From assembly GCF_025215495.1 (NCBI RefSeq), contig NZ_CP104302.1, positions 3,906,001 to 3,970,000 of the forward strand: DNA of 64,000 nucleotides. The letters are read 5' to 3'. This stretch comes from Mycolicibacterium brumae (lineage in GTDB: Bacteria > Actinomycetota > Actinomycetes > Mycobacteriales > Mycobacteriaceae). Below are positions 27,917 through 36,561 of this stretch, piece after piece. The first letter of the stretch is position 1. Each line of letters begins with the position of its first letter. The position numbers and the translations under genes were made by a program. Under the pieces are notes generated by a model. It searched no databases, was not told where the DNA came from, and saw only the letters and a list, made by a program, of their open reading frames with translations.

Positions 27917-29368
27917 TCACTGCTCCTCGGTGTCGACGATTCCAGGAGCCACCGCTGCGATGTGCGTGATGAAGTCGGCGATCGATGCGTCCTCCGCGCC
28001 GCCGTCATTGAGGAACAGGTCTACCTGCAAGCCAGACACCGGTTCGAGATAGCACTCGCGCGTGGTTTCCACGTTCACGTGGCCCAGTAACGTTTGAACC
28101 AAAACCCAAGGGTCACCGAAGATATGGCGATATTCGCGCCGTTCGGCAGAGGTGATGCCCATCTTGCGTTCGTGTGCGTAGATCAACGTGACCAACATCC
28201 TCAAGGCGAACGAGTGACGCAGCATATGCGGGTGACAATGGATGTCTACCCCAAGGGTCTGACACCGCTTGTTGGCCGTAGAGAAGATCGCCTCCCAAGT
28301 GCGGTACGGCAGCGGCAGACCGGCTTCAGACAGCCACACCATCCAGGGTTCGAGCCCGCGATCAGTGGTGACGTAGAAGTTGAGTCGATCCGTTGAGTCG
28401 AGACTGTCCAGCGGTACGGTCCCTTTGGTTCCGTCCCGGCTGGTGAAGTGGACGCGGCGGTGATGGTCCACCGTGTCGACGATCTTGATGTCGGTCAGCG
28501 CATCGTAACGACCTTCGGCCCGGGCCCGGTTAACGGCCGCCGCTCGGGTTGAAATGACGTAGTTGTCAATGTGTTTCAGTGCTGCGGCGCTGATCCAGAA
28601 GTCACGGCCGCGGCCTTTCGCGACGGCTTGCCCGACTCGGGCATTGGCGTATCGCACTTGGCTGTCAGCGTTGGGAATCTCGCCCAGCACCAGCGTTCCA
28701 GCTTCTCGCAGTCGCAGTCCGCTCGACCACAGCGCTTCGGCGAATGCCAGGTTGCGGCCGTCGTTGCGTCCTCTCCAGGTCGTATCCCGTCGTCCGTCGC
28801 TGTGGTAGCCGCCGAGGCCGACGTCGCGCCAGCGCTTGTAGGCTCGGGGCGTCAGCCACTTCAATTGGACCGAGCGGACAGCGTTCGGTTGCAGCCGCGA
28901 AGAAGATTCCCCAGTCGAGTTGGGTTTGTGCAGGGCGACAGGAGAAACAGTCACCTTGCCGCGCCACTGGTGCCAGTCGTAGAACTTCTTGATCGCCGCC
29001 AGATCCCGTGAAAACGTGGCTGCACCAACACGATCCGGGTTCTGTTGGTCGCGTCGACGCCAGAACTCGTAGTCGGCGAGATGCTCGAAGGCGGCTGCTC
29101 TCCAATCGATGCCTTGGACGGAGAGGAAGGAGAGAAACAGCTGGATGTCCGGGGCATAGGACTCCTGTGAGCCTGCCGCCAGCGATTGGAACGCCGCCGA
29201 CCGGAAGAACTCCAGGACATCGACGTCCGGCCGGCCATCGGGCATCAGGAGAAACGGTTGACCAGGACGGATTCCGAGCGCGGCCTCACGGTCTGCTAGA
29301 TCGGGGAAGTCTGCAAGGACATCGGACCTCGCGGTGTACGGCCGGCTAGGCTGCCGCGCCCAACACAA
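27917..29368 (-). CDS. Tyrosine recombinase, first of trio (TnpA-like)
   Basis: Complete integrase core: Arg I in SSGLRLREAGTL, box II HPHMLRHSFAL (H-x-x-R-H), LLGHVNVETTRECY with the active-site Tyr. The N-terminal SAM-like domain spans about residues 40-150. The start is uncertain. The frame stays open far upstream, but beyond 29441 that DNA is hsdM and IS21, so a long start is impossible. I use TTG 29368 (483 aa); ATG 29245 (MPDGRPDV) would remove plausible coding sequence (DFPDLADREAALGIRPGQ). The gene begins about 70 bp from the element's right end, as expected for the integrase of such an element. Confidence 0.8.
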   Translation of the reverse strand: MCWARQPSRPYTARSDVLADFPDLADREAALGIRPGQPFLLMPDGRPDVDVLEFFRSAAFQSLAAGSQESYAPDIQLFLSFLSVQGIDWRAAAFEHLADYEFWRRRDQQNPDRVGAATFSRDLAAIKKFYDWHQWRGKVTVSPVALHKPNSTGESSSRLQPNAVRSVQLKWLTPRAYKRWRDVGLGGYHSDGRRDTTWRGRNDGRNLAFAEALWSSGLRLREAGTLVLGEIPNADSQVRYANARVGQAVAKGRGRDFWISAAALKHIDNYVISTRAAAVNRARAEGRYDALTDIKIVDTVDHHRRVHFTSRDGTKGTVPLDSLDSTDRLNFYVTTDRGLEPWMVWLSEAGLPLPYRTWEAIFSTANKRCQTLGVDIHCHPHMLRHSFALRMLVTLIYAHERKMGITSAERREYRHIFGDPWVLVQTLLGHVNVETTRECYLEPVSGLQVDLFLNDGGAEDASIADFITHIAAVAPGIVDTEEQ

Positions 29369-29434
29369 CCTCCACCGGGAGCCGTCGCCGTGTTGTTCCA
29401 CAGCAACAGAACCTGCCACAACACACCGACATTT

Positions 29435-29447
29435 TACGGAAGGGCGG
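29435..29447. repeat. Right junction of the recombinase element (TACGGAA end + GGGCGG core)
   Basis: TACGGAA at 29435-29441 is the inverse of the left end; GGGCGG at 29442-29447 repeats 13901-13906. The hsdM codons for SNPP restart here on the minus strand. Confidence 0.8.
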
Positions 29448-29482
29448 GTTTGACATGCAGAAGTCGAAGGTGCGGTCCCAGA
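29442..29482 (-). pseudogene. hsdM: hsdM piece 3 of 4: 35-bp sliver with methylase motif IV
   Basis: Trapped between the recombinase element (ends 29441) and IS21 (starts 29483). Reading minus strand across the excised IS21 gives LHDDLFWDRTFDFCMSNPP, the HsdM segment leading into the catalytic NPPY/F. The last 6 bp (29477-29482, CCCAGA) are the IS21 target duplication. Only the reconstruction makes this sliver recognisable. Confidence 0.9.
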
Positions 29483-29614
29483 TGTTAAGCCGGGGCTTTC
29501 GGTAGCGCCTGTGTAACTATCCGGTAGCAGTGGCGCGGGTATCTGGTAGCGCTGTTCGAGGATCGCTTTCATCCGTGGCCGCAGGGGTCGCGGCGATTGA
29601 GAGGGATCCCGCGG

Positions 29615-31309
29615 ATGACGGATTACCGGTATGTGATGGGCCTGCTGGTGCAGGGACTGGCCTATAGGCAGATCGAAGCGATGGCGGGGTGCTCGCACCG
29701 GGCGATCGCCCGGGCCCGCCGTGTGCTCGATGAGGAGCAGTTGAGCACCGCCGAGCAGGTCGCGGCGCTGACCGCTGAGGATCTGGATCGGCTGTTCGCC
29801 GATGGCCGCAAGAACGTGGCCAGTGAGTTCGTGCCGGTCGATATCGACAAGGTCGTCGCGGCGCGGCTGGGTCGCAAGAAGCCGCCGTTGAAGGTGCTGT
29901 GGAGCCAGTACCTGCGATCCGATGCGGCCCCGGGCGCCCGGTTCTACGGGTATGAGCGCTACTGCCAGATCGTCACCGAGCACGTCCGGGTCAACGATCT
30001 GAGTGTGCCGATCGCCCACGTGCCGGGGCATACGATGCAGGTCGATTGGGCGGGCACGCCGATGAAGGTGACCGATCCGATCACCCGGGCGGTGACACCG
30101 GTGTCGGTGTTCGTGGCGACGTTGCCGTTCTCGGGGATGGTGTTCGCCTACGGCTACTTCGATGAGAAACAGCCCGCGTGGTGCGATGGGCATCGGCGGG
30201 CGTTCGAGTATTTCGGCGGGGTCGCCCAGGTGATCGTCCCGGACAACGCTTCGACGGCGTCAAACCAGATCAGCCGCATCGACCGGGCCCGCGACGTCAA
30301 CGCCTCGTATCAGGATTTCCTGGCCCACTATGGGGCCGCGGCGGTGCCGACACGCTCAAATCGCCCGCGGGACAAAGGGAACGCCGAAGCGGGGGTGAAG
30401 GTCATCACCAACTGGGTGATCCACTTCCTGGCCGATCGGGTGTTCGCCTGCCTTGATGACCTCAACGCGGCGGTCGCCGCCCAAGTCGAGCAGATCAACG
30501 ACCGGACCCCGTTTCGCGGGGAGGCGCGGGCGCGGCGTGGCTGGTTCGACGACCATGAGCGCGGCGAGCTCATCGGGTTGCCCGAGCAGCGGTGGGAACC
30601 GGTGTGCTGGCGCAAGGCGAAGGTGCACCGGGATTGGCATATCCAGCTCGACACCATCAAGTACTCGGTGCCCTACCGGTTCGCCGGGCGCGGGGTGGAC
30701 GTGCGGATTATCGGCACGACGATCGAGGTGCTCGCCGATGGGCAGATCATCGCCGCCCACCAGCAGGGCCGGCACCGCAACGGCTATGTCACCGACCCTG
30801 AGCACGCGCCCCCGCACTATGAGTCGGTGACCGGATTGTGGACCCGCGGTTACTTCCTGCGCCAGGCCGGCAAGGTCGGCCCGGCCACGGTGGCCGCGCT
30901 CACCCGGCTGCTCGATGGCAAGGCGATCGAGGCCCAGGGCTACCGGTCCTGCATGAACATCCTGGACCTGGGCAAACGCGCCAGCGCCAACCGGATGCTG
31001 CTGGAGGCTGCCTGCCGCGAGCTCATCGCCGAGGACGCGCACCGGCCGATCACCTACACCGCGGTCAAACACCGCATCAGCGCGCTGCGCGCCGACGGCA
31101 ACCAACGACCCACCACCATCGGCGGGGACGGCGATGCCGCCAACCCGATCACGCCAGCATCCAGACCCGCAGCGGCCGGGGTGGCCGGCCGTGACACCAG
31201 CCGCGCGCACCTGGCCGGCGCCGAAGCGTTCAGCCTCGACGCGCTCACCACCGGTGACCGGCGCACCGATGACGGTGGCGATGACGCCGGGGCGGGAGTC
31301 CAGCGATGA
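29615..31309 (+). CDS. istA: IS21-family transposase IstA
   Basis: 564 aa from ATG 29615 (MTDYRYVMGLLVQGLAYRQI), preferred over a TTG six codons earlier because a GAGAGGG site precedes it suitably. N-terminal helix-turn-helix (YRQIEAMAGCSHRAIARA), then an rve DDE core: Asp in MQVDWAGTPMKV, Asp in VIVPDNAST, Glu in RDKGNAEAGVKV. The C-terminal half is the usual IstA beta-rich DNA-binding region. It cuts and joins the IS ends, together with IstB. The stop overlaps istB by 4 bp (ATGA). Confidence 0.95.
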   Translation: MTDYRYVMGLLVQGLAYRQIEAMAGCSHRAIARARRVLDEEQLSTAEQVAALTAEDLDRLFADGRKNVASEFVPVDIDKVVAARLGRKKPPLKVLWSQYLRSDAAPGARFYGYERYCQIVTEHVRVNDLSVPIAHVPGHTMQVDWAGTPMKVTDPITRAVTPVSVFVATLPFSGMVFAYGYFDEKQPAWCDGHRRAFEYFGGVAQVIVPDNASTASNQISRIDRARDVNASYQDFLAHYGAAAVPTRSNRPRDKGNAEAGVKVITNWVIHFLADRVFACLDDLNAAVAAQVEQINDRTPFRGEARARRGWFDDHERGELIGLPEQRWEPVCWRKAKVHRDWHIQLDTIKYSVPYRFAGRGVDVRIIGTTIEVLADGQIIAAHQQGRHRNGYVTDPEHAPPHYESVTGLWTRGYFLRQAGKVGPATVAALTRLLDGKAIEAQGYRSCMNILDLGKRASANRMLLEAACRELIAEDAHRPITYTAVKHRISALRADGNQRPTTIGGDGDAANPITPASRPAAAGVAGRDTSRAHLAGAEAFSLDALTTGDRRTDDGGDDAGAGVQR

Positions 31310-32067
31310 ATGACCAGCACCTCAGCGTCGATGACATGCCCGTGTTCACCAAACTGCGGATGACCGCCTTCGGCGAAGCCGTCATCGACATCGCCAACGA
31401 CCCCACCTACGACCAGTGGAGCTTCTCCCGAAAGATCCGCCACGCCCTGGAGCAGGAGACCGCCGCTCGCGCCGAGCGGCGTGTGCTCAAGCTCCTCAAA
31501 GCCTCCCGGACACCGAATCCAGCGGCCTGCGTCGAAGACATCCACTACCTCGATGGCCGAAACATCAACCGGGACTTGATCGAGCGCCTCGCCGCATGCC
31601 GGTGGATCGACCGCACACACAACTTGGTCATCCTCGGCAAATCCAGCGTCGGCAAGTCGTATCTGGCCCAAGCCCTGGTCAACGCCGCCTGCCGCCGGGA
31701 CTACACCGCCAGATACTTCCGGCTCGACGACCTGGCCAACCAGCTCGCGGTCTACCAACGCCACGACGCCGGGCGGCTGACGTTCCTCACCGGCGTGCAC
31801 ACCTGCGAACTGCTCGTCCTCGACGACTTCCTGACCACCCCGATCACCGGCGAAACCGCCGCCGAACTGCTCAACATCCTCGCCGCCCGAGAAGGCCGCG
31901 GATCCACCGTCGTCACCAGCCAATTCGACCCCGAAGACTGGTACCGATCCCTACACGACGCTGTCATCGCCGAGTCCATCCTCAACCGCATCGTCTCCAC
32001 CGCCGAACTGGTCCAGCTCGACGGACCCAACATGCGCCGGCACGGCCACGAGACTGCGACCGAGTAG
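31306..32067 (+). CDS. istB: IS21-family transposition helper ATPase IstB
   Basis: 253 aa, DnaC/IstB-type AAA+ protein. Walker A is GKSSVGKS at 111-118 (the more usual form is G-x-x-GxGK), Walker B ELLVLDDF near 168, sensor region STVVTSQFDPEDWY. IstB assembles on target DNA and recruits IstA. Coupled to istA. Confidence 0.95.
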   Translation: MNDQHLSVDDMPVFTKLRMTAFGEAVIDIANDPTYDQWSFSRKIRHALEQETAARAERRVLKLLKASRTPNPAACVEDIHYLDGRNINRDLIERLAACRWIDRTHNLVILGKSSVGKSYLAQALVNAACRRDYTARYFRLDDLANQLAVYQRHDAGRLTFLTGVHTCELLVLDDFLTTPITGETAAELLNILAAREGRGSTVVTSQFDPEDWYRSLHDAVIAESILNRIVSTAELVQLDGPNMRRHGHETATE

Positions 32068-32155
32068 AAAGCGCGGGCGCGAGGACCGCTACCCGATCCC
32101 CGCGCCCGCGCTACCACTTCGTCACACAACCGCTACCGAACGCCCCTGCTAAACA

Positions 32156-32883
32156 CCCAGAACAGATCGTCGTGCAGGGTGTCACCGAGGCGGATGTTGT
32201 CGGCGTCCTGGCCCTTGACGATCATGTCGGACTTGCAAATCGCATAGGACTGATCGTTGATCTCCTGGCCGTACAGCCGCAACCGCGCCTCCGGGTTGCG
32301 CTCCAGCAGCCGCTCCTCCGCGACCGACAACATGCCACCGGTGCCGGCCGTGGGGTCGTAGATTGTGCGGACCGTTCCGGGTTCGCGCAGCGCATCGCCG
32401 TCTTCGGCGAACAGCAGGTCCACCATGAGCCGGATGGCGTCGCGGGGGGTGTAGTGCTCACCGGCCTCCTCGTTGGAGGCTTCGGCGAACTTGTAGATCA
32501 GGTGCTCGAACAGGTCGCCCATCTCGGCGTTGGACACCACATCCGGGTGCAGGTCCACTTCCGCGAACTGCGAACACACCAGGTACAGCCGGTTCTTCTC
32601 ATCCAGGGTGGCGAGTTCGTTCTCGAACTTGAACCGCTCGAACACGTCGATGTTGGCCGAGAACCCGGTGATGTAGTCCACTAGGTTAGCCCGCAGGCCC
32701 TCCGGATCCTCTAGCAGACGTCTGAAATCAAATGCGCTGGTGTTGTAGAAGCTGAGCCCAGTTCGGCGCTTGACCTGAACAGTGAGCGCCCCCCCCCGGC
32801 GTATTCTTCAGATAGCGCCCGGACCTCGCTTCGACCAGGTTCCAAGACACAGTCCAGCCGTCGCAGGATCGTAAACGGCAGAA
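32156..32883 (-). pseudogene. hsdM: hsdM piece 2 of 4: N-terminal/SAM-binding part with frameshift at G9
   Basis: On the minus strand from 32883, ILPFTILRRLDCVLEPG continues the HsdM N-terminal domain to EEYAGGG. The frame then slips at the nine-G run (32789-32797). In the present frame it would stop at TAG 32711-32713. The correct frame resumes as RTGLSFYNTSAFDFRRLLED, DYITGFSANIDVF and includes SAM motif I (DPTAGTGGM) and GDTLHDDLF up to 32156. A G10 or G7 run would restore the frame. IS3 adjoins at 32884 and IS21 at 32155. A GTG at 32681 could start a peptide here, but nothing suggests it is functional. Confidence 0.93.
32789..32797 (-). repeat. Homopolymeric G9 (C9 on plus) tract inside hsdM
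   Basis: Nine C on the plus strand. On the coding strand GCC-G9-CGC puts the upstream frame (LSEEYAGGG) and downstream frame (TVQVKRRTGLSFYNTS) out of register by one. Seven or ten G would join them. Confidence 0.9.
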
Positions 32884-32913
32884 TGAGCTTCCCCCGAAAT
32901 CGTGGAGGGTTCC

Positions 32914-33849
32914 TTATGCCGCTTCCGGCTTGGTGTTGGCTTCCCTGATTTCGTAGTCGACGGGCGATAACCCGTCTGCGGCACTGTGCCGGCGTTGGTG
33001 ATTGTAGAAAGTGTGACACCAATCCATGACCACTGGACGCGCATCCACAATATCATGAAAACGGTTGCGGGACAGCACTTCCCACTCCAGCGATGAGAAG
33101 AACGATTCCGCGACCGCGTTGTCGAAACATGATCCCACCCGACCCATCGACTGCCGGATCCCCAGCTTCCGGCACGTCTTGGCGTACAACTTGGAGGTAT
33201 AGACGCTGCCCCGGTCGCTGTGGAAAATCACCCGCTGACCAGGATCTTCACGCCAGATCACCGCCCGGCCGCCGCGGACCGCCACGGCCATCTTGATCGC
33301 CGCGCACGCCAACTCGGCGTCCGGACGCAGGCCCATCGCCGACCCCAGCAGCCGCCGGCCAAACAAATCGATCACGGTGGCCAAGTAGCACTTCTGACCC
33401 GACTCCGTCGGAATCTCGGTGATATCGCCCACCCATTTCTGATTCGGCCGATCGGCGCTGAACTTCCGTTTCACCAGGTCAGGGAACTTCGGCGCCGACG
33501 GATCCTGAACCGTCAGGCACCGCCGCCGGCGGATCCGCCGCGCCACCAACCCCTGACGGCGCATCGAATCGGCCACCGTCTTCTCCGAGACCGCCCACCC
33601 CTCATCACGCAGGTCTGCGACCAACCGCGGTGACCCGTGCAATTCCCGGGCTTTGCCGAACGCCTCCTTGACCGCGGCGTCACGCTCAGCACGGCGACGC
33701 TCCCGCTCAGTGTGCACACCGTCGGGGTCATCCGCGCGGGCGATCCACTTATAGAACCACGCCAGACTCACCCCCAGCAGAGCGCACGTGATCGTATGCG
33801 GCACACGGTATTTGGTCCTCTGGTCAGCGACAAAGCGTGCCACGCTCAC
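32914..33849 (-). CDS. IS3-family transposase OrfB
   Basis: 311 aa from GTG 33849, which overlaps the OrfA stop (GTGA). A longer open frame to 33939 reads into the Tn554-like element and is artefactual. HTH_21-type segment (RVPHTITCALLGVSLAWFYKW), then the rve core: Asp in VGDITEIPT, Asp in FHSDRGSVY, Glu in DNAVAESFFSSLE. OrfB is normally made as an OrfA-OrfB fusion by -1 frameshifting; with OrfA split, this copy should not transpose by itself. Confidence 0.92.
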   Translation of the reverse strand: MSVARFVADQRTKYRVPHTITCALLGVSLAWFYKWIARADDPDGVHTERERRRAERDAAVKEAFGKARELHGSPRLVADLRDEGWAVSEKTVADSMRRQGLVARRIRRRRCLTVQDPSAPKFPDLVKRKFSADRPNQKWVGDITEIPTESGQKCYLATVIDLFGRRLLGSAMGLRPDAELACAAIKMAVAVRGGRAVIWREDPGQRVIFHSDRGSVYTSKLYAKTCRKLGIRQSMGRVGSCFDNAVAESFFSSLEWEVLSRNRFHDIVDARPVVMDWCHTFYNHQRRHSAADGLSPVDYEIREANTKPEAA

Positions 33850-33896
33850 TTCGTCGCCTCCTTCACCCACAGGACCACGGATCGCTTGAGGACATC
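33846..33896 (-). pseudogene. IS3 OrfA, 3' piece
   Basis: Reading minus from 33896 gives DVLKRSVVLWVKEATK and a TGA that overlaps the OrfB start. This is the typical end of IS3-family OrfA. The 5' piece is at 37779-38018; joined they read LRMER-DVLKRSV. Confidence 0.9.
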
Positions 33897-33935
33897 CATC
33901 GTTATCTTCAGCCGCCGTCAGGGATCCCGGTGTGA

Positions 33936-34355
33936 TCATGGTTGTTGCGTCGTGGACAGTGTCTTCGACGTAGTTGTCCGGCTGGCGCGGATTTGGCCGT
34001 GGAGATGGGCAATTTGACTGCGGAGTCGGTGGTTATCCTCATCGAGTTCCCGGATCCGTTGGTGAGCGAGGGTAAGCCGTTGCCGTAGCGATGCGTCACT
34101 GGCGGGTTGGGGAGATTTCGTGGGGTGGCCGGGCGCGGGCGGGCGTCGGGCACGGATCCTGCGGATTTCGTCTTTGAGGTCGGTTTGGGTGTAGAGCCAG
34201 GATCGTGAGACATCGGCGCGGTCGGCCACGGCCTGGAAACTGATCGCGGCGCCGGCCCGGTCGAGGTCATGTAGGGCGGCGATCGCTTTGGCTCGGGTCT
34301 GTTCATGGCGCTGCTTGGCCGCGGCGACAAGGTGAGAGCTGTTGTCAGCACGCAT
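33936..34355 (-). CDS. tnpC: TnpC-like accessory protein
   Basis: 139 aa, overlapping the tnpB-like stop by 11 bp. Residues 10-75 form a helix-turn-helix region (ISFQAVADRADVSRSWLYTQ); residues about 90-125 form a coiled coil (LRQRLTLAHQRIRELDEDNH). This is the architecture of Tn554-family TnpC (DUF6262-like), which modulates transposition but is not a recombinase. Compare the 147-aa protein at 23512-23955. Confidence 0.8.
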   Translation of the reverse strand: MRADNSSHLVAAAKQRHEQTRAKAIAALHDLDRAGAAISFQAVADRADVSRSWLYTQTDLKDEIRRIRARRPPAPGHPTKSPQPASDASLRQRLTLAHQRIRELDEDNHRLRSQIAHLHGQIRASRTTTSKTLSTTQQP

Positions 34356-36561
34356 GTTTCGGGTCCTTCGGGGCGGATTCGAGTGCGGTGATGATGGTGT
34401 CGAGGTTGGCCAGCACGGTGCGGTTAGTCTGGGCCATCCGTTGTTGGCCGCGGGCTTCGGCGGCGGTGATCAATTGCAGGGTCTGGGTGCGTTGAGCGTG
34501 GTGCTGAGGCAGGAATTCGGGGGTGGTGATGAATACCGGGCAGGTCAGGCACGCGTTGGCGTGCGGGCAGGACTTCTGCAGTGGGAGACCGCAATACCCG
34601 TTGGGCAGTGTCATTTTCGCTCGGGCGAGGTTGTGGTTCATCCACTCGGCATCGCCGAGCAGCCCGTCGCCGCTGGTGTCGACGGGCTGGCCGTGGATAT
34701 CAATTTTGCGAGCACGTTCCCACTGGGCACGGATTGTGGTGTCGGCCAGGCGGGCATATCGGGCGGTCATGGTGTGGCTGGTGTGATCGAGCAGCCTGCG
34801 GACGACTTCCTGGGAGACGTCGTTGTTGATCAGCCGGGTGGCGTAGGTGTGTCGGAATTGGTGCGGTGTGACTCTGACTGGGCGACCGAGTTCGTCGATG
34901 ACAGCGATGTCGGCCAGCCATTGCCTCAGGCGCAGATCGAACGTCCCGGGCCCGATGGGGTGGCGGCCGTGGGGATTGGCATGGGTGCGCGTGATCAACA
35001 CCGTGGAGTCGGGATGCTTTGTCAGGGTTCGTTGTTGCTGTTCTGCGATGGCTGCGGCGAGACGGTCGTCGATGGGCACGATGGCTTCACGGCGCATCTT
35101 GTGGTTGCGGTAACGCAAGTACGTCGCCCCGGCGGCGTCTGGGATAAGACAGTCGATGTTCAGCCGTGTGGCATCGCCGATCCGCAGCCCAGCGCCGATG
35201 AGGATATCGATGAGCAGCCGGATGCGCGGGTCAGCGATGCGATCGAGGTTCTCCGGGGTTTCGAGCTGGTTCATCACGAACTCCGGGATTGCTCGTGAGG
35301 CTGAGGACTGTTCGAGCTTGGGATGGTCGTCGGGATAGAGATCAGCATCGACGGGCAAACTTGCCCAACGGTGTTGGCGCACTCCGCGAAGGAATCCAGT
35401 CACCGCGCCGATGTCGCCGTGGCGGGTCTTGGTGTGGGGAACCTCGACTGCGAGGGCGGCCAGATAGGCCTCCAGCGCGGGCCGCGTCAGCGCTGCTGGG
35501 CTGTTCGAATCGCTTAGACCTGGTGTCAGCCGGGATAGCCGCAGAAGCGATATGTGGTCCTTGCGGACCTGCCGAAGTCCAATCCCACACGACAGCCGCC
35601 ACCGGCACCAGCGTTTGACCAGGCCGCGTAGCCAGGTCGGTTGGATCGGTGTGAAGTCGAGTCGAGCGCCGTGGCCCGCCCCGGGGATTGCCAGCCGCCG
35701 CAGCAGCCACACGTCTTGGGGATACTCGGCGTCCCATCCGGTGCCGTCACGCAGGTCGAGCAGGCAGTCGATAGCGTAGCTGAGGAACGCCCGCCCGGTG
35801 CTAATCACCTTGGCGGGCAAGCCTTCTTGCCAACACGCCAGCGATTGGTCCAGCAGCGACACCTCACCGGATTCGGCGAGATGGTTCACCAACGGTTGGA
35901 TCGCCCGCGGCGGGGTGCGTGCCCGCTCGCCGTCAACACGGCACTGCAATGCGTACTGGATCTCCACGCGCAGTCGCGGTGGCAGGGATCGCAAGTCGAA
36001 TCGGTCCTCGCCGTAGTCAGCGCAGTATGCGATGAACTCCGTCGTCGACGGGCGCCCGCGCTGACGCCAACGAACGTGGTGGGAGCGGCACCAACCAGCA
36101 TCGAGCTCAGACCACAACCCGCAGCCAGTCACCCCACACACCGCCGCAGCGGCCGCCACGGGCGGTGTCCAGGACGCCAGATCGGGACGGTCGGCACTGT
36201 CCCATTGGCGGGAATGCCGGTAGCACAAGTGATATCGGTGCTGACCGTATCCGCAGCCGACCACCGCGCAAATCTTCAACGGACGACGCCCGGCCACCAT
36301 CGGGTCCGCTGAGCACGCCCAGTCCGCGAGGCCGGGGCGCCCCTGGATCGTCCAACGGCGATAATGCGGCTGACACAATCTGTCGTAGCTGGTCGAGCGA
36401 ACACATCCGGCAACAACACATGCCGGGGTGCCCAGGATCGGATCGCCGATCGTAGGCACCAACACCTCAACCTGGAACTCAGGCCTCACCGCGGCGGCCA
36501 GCCTCTCGGCGAATCCACTCACACCGACCGCCGTGGATCGTGCCGCCGGTGTGCTCATCAC
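34345..36561 (-). CDS. tnpB: Tn554-type recombinase TnpB
   Basis: 738 aa. Complete tyrosine-recombinase residues: GAGLRIGDATRL (Arg I), TPHQFRHTYATRL (H-x-x-R-H), LLDHTSHTMTARYARL (His replaced by Asp before H, nucleophile Tyr). The long N-terminal 200 residues hold repeated Cys/His pairs (CVVAGC, CAVVGC, CGVTGC), probable zinc fingers, and a C-terminal cluster (CPHANACLTCPVF) is also likely zinc-binding. In Tn554 both TnpA and TnpB are needed. It overlaps tnpA by 4 bp. Confidence 0.88.
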   Translation of the reverse strand: MMSTPAARSTAVGVSGFAERLAAAVRPEFQVEVLVPTIGDPILGTPACVVAGCVRSTSYDRLCQPHYRRWTIQGRPGLADWACSADPMVAGRRPLKICAVVGCGYGQHRYHLCYRHSRQWDSADRPDLASWTPPVAAAAAVCGVTGCGLWSELDAGWCRSHHVRWRQRGRPSTTEFIAYCADYGEDRFDLRSLPPRLRVEIQYALQCRVDGERARTPPRAIQPLVNHLAESGEVSLLDQSLACWQEGLPAKVISTGRAFLSYAIDCLLDLRDGTGWDAEYPQDVWLLRRLAIPGAGHGARLDFTPIQPTWLRGLVKRWCRWRLSCGIGLRQVRKDHISLLRLSRLTPGLSDSNSPAALTRPALEAYLAALAVEVPHTKTRHGDIGAVTGFLRGVRQHRWASLPVDADLYPDDHPKLEQSSASRAIPEFVMNQLETPENLDRIADPRIRLLIDILIGAGLRIGDATRLNIDCLIPDAAGATYLRYRNHKMRREAIVPIDDRLAAAIAEQQQRTLTKHPDSTVLITRTHANPHGRHPIGPGTFDLRLRQWLADIAVIDELGRPVRVTPHQFRHTYATRLINNDVSQEVVRRLLDHTSHTMTARYARLADTTIRAQWERARKIDIHGQPVDTSGDGLLGDAEWMNHNLARAKMTLPNGYCGLPLQKSCPHANACLTCPVFITTPEFLPQHHAQRTQTLQLITAAEARGQQRMAQTNRTVLANLDTIITALESAPKDPKHAC

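Larger units (their letters stand above)
13907..29441. mobile_element. 15.5-kb tyrosine-recombinase element carrying a restriction-like cassette
   Basis: Both ends are readable because the element interrupts hsdM. The left end begins TTCCGTA (13907-13913); the right end is its inverse, TACGGAA (29435-29441). The similarity continues inward imperfectly (TTTCGGCGTGTTG against TGTCGGTGTGTTG). GGGCGG flanks both sides (13901-13906 and 29442-29447); fusing the flanks with one copy restores the hsdM frame. The cargo is three genes on the minus strand (14097-23383), followed by four overlapping genes for transposition (23512-29368). The organisation resembles Tn554-type or recombinase-trio elements, but the recombinases are much larger and more divergent. 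Boundaries rest on sequence; the mobility mechanism is inferred. Confidence 0.88.
29483..32155. mobile_element. IS21-family insertion sequence, complete
   Basis: 2673 bp. Inverted ends: the left starts TGTTAAGCCGGGGCTTTCGG, the right reads TGTTTAGCAGGGGCGTTCGG on the minus strand. Inside each end GGTAGC-type repeats recur every 20-24 bp (left at 29501, 29522, 29543), the multiple terminal transposase sites of the IS21 family. Target duplication CCCAGA is at 29477-29482 and 32156-32161. It contains istA and istB, both open, so it looks recent and possibly active. Confidence 0.95.

Noticed and set aside
29369..30193. Upstream extension of the first trio recombinase (758-aa open frame)
   Set aside because: The extra residues are read through hsdM debris and antisense to istA; they are Arg/His/Pro-rich and lie outside the element.
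32711..33022. 103-aa minus-strand frame as a separate gene
   Set aside because: It is a chimera of IS3 end sequence and the hsdM N-terminal piece, ending early because of the G9 frameshift.
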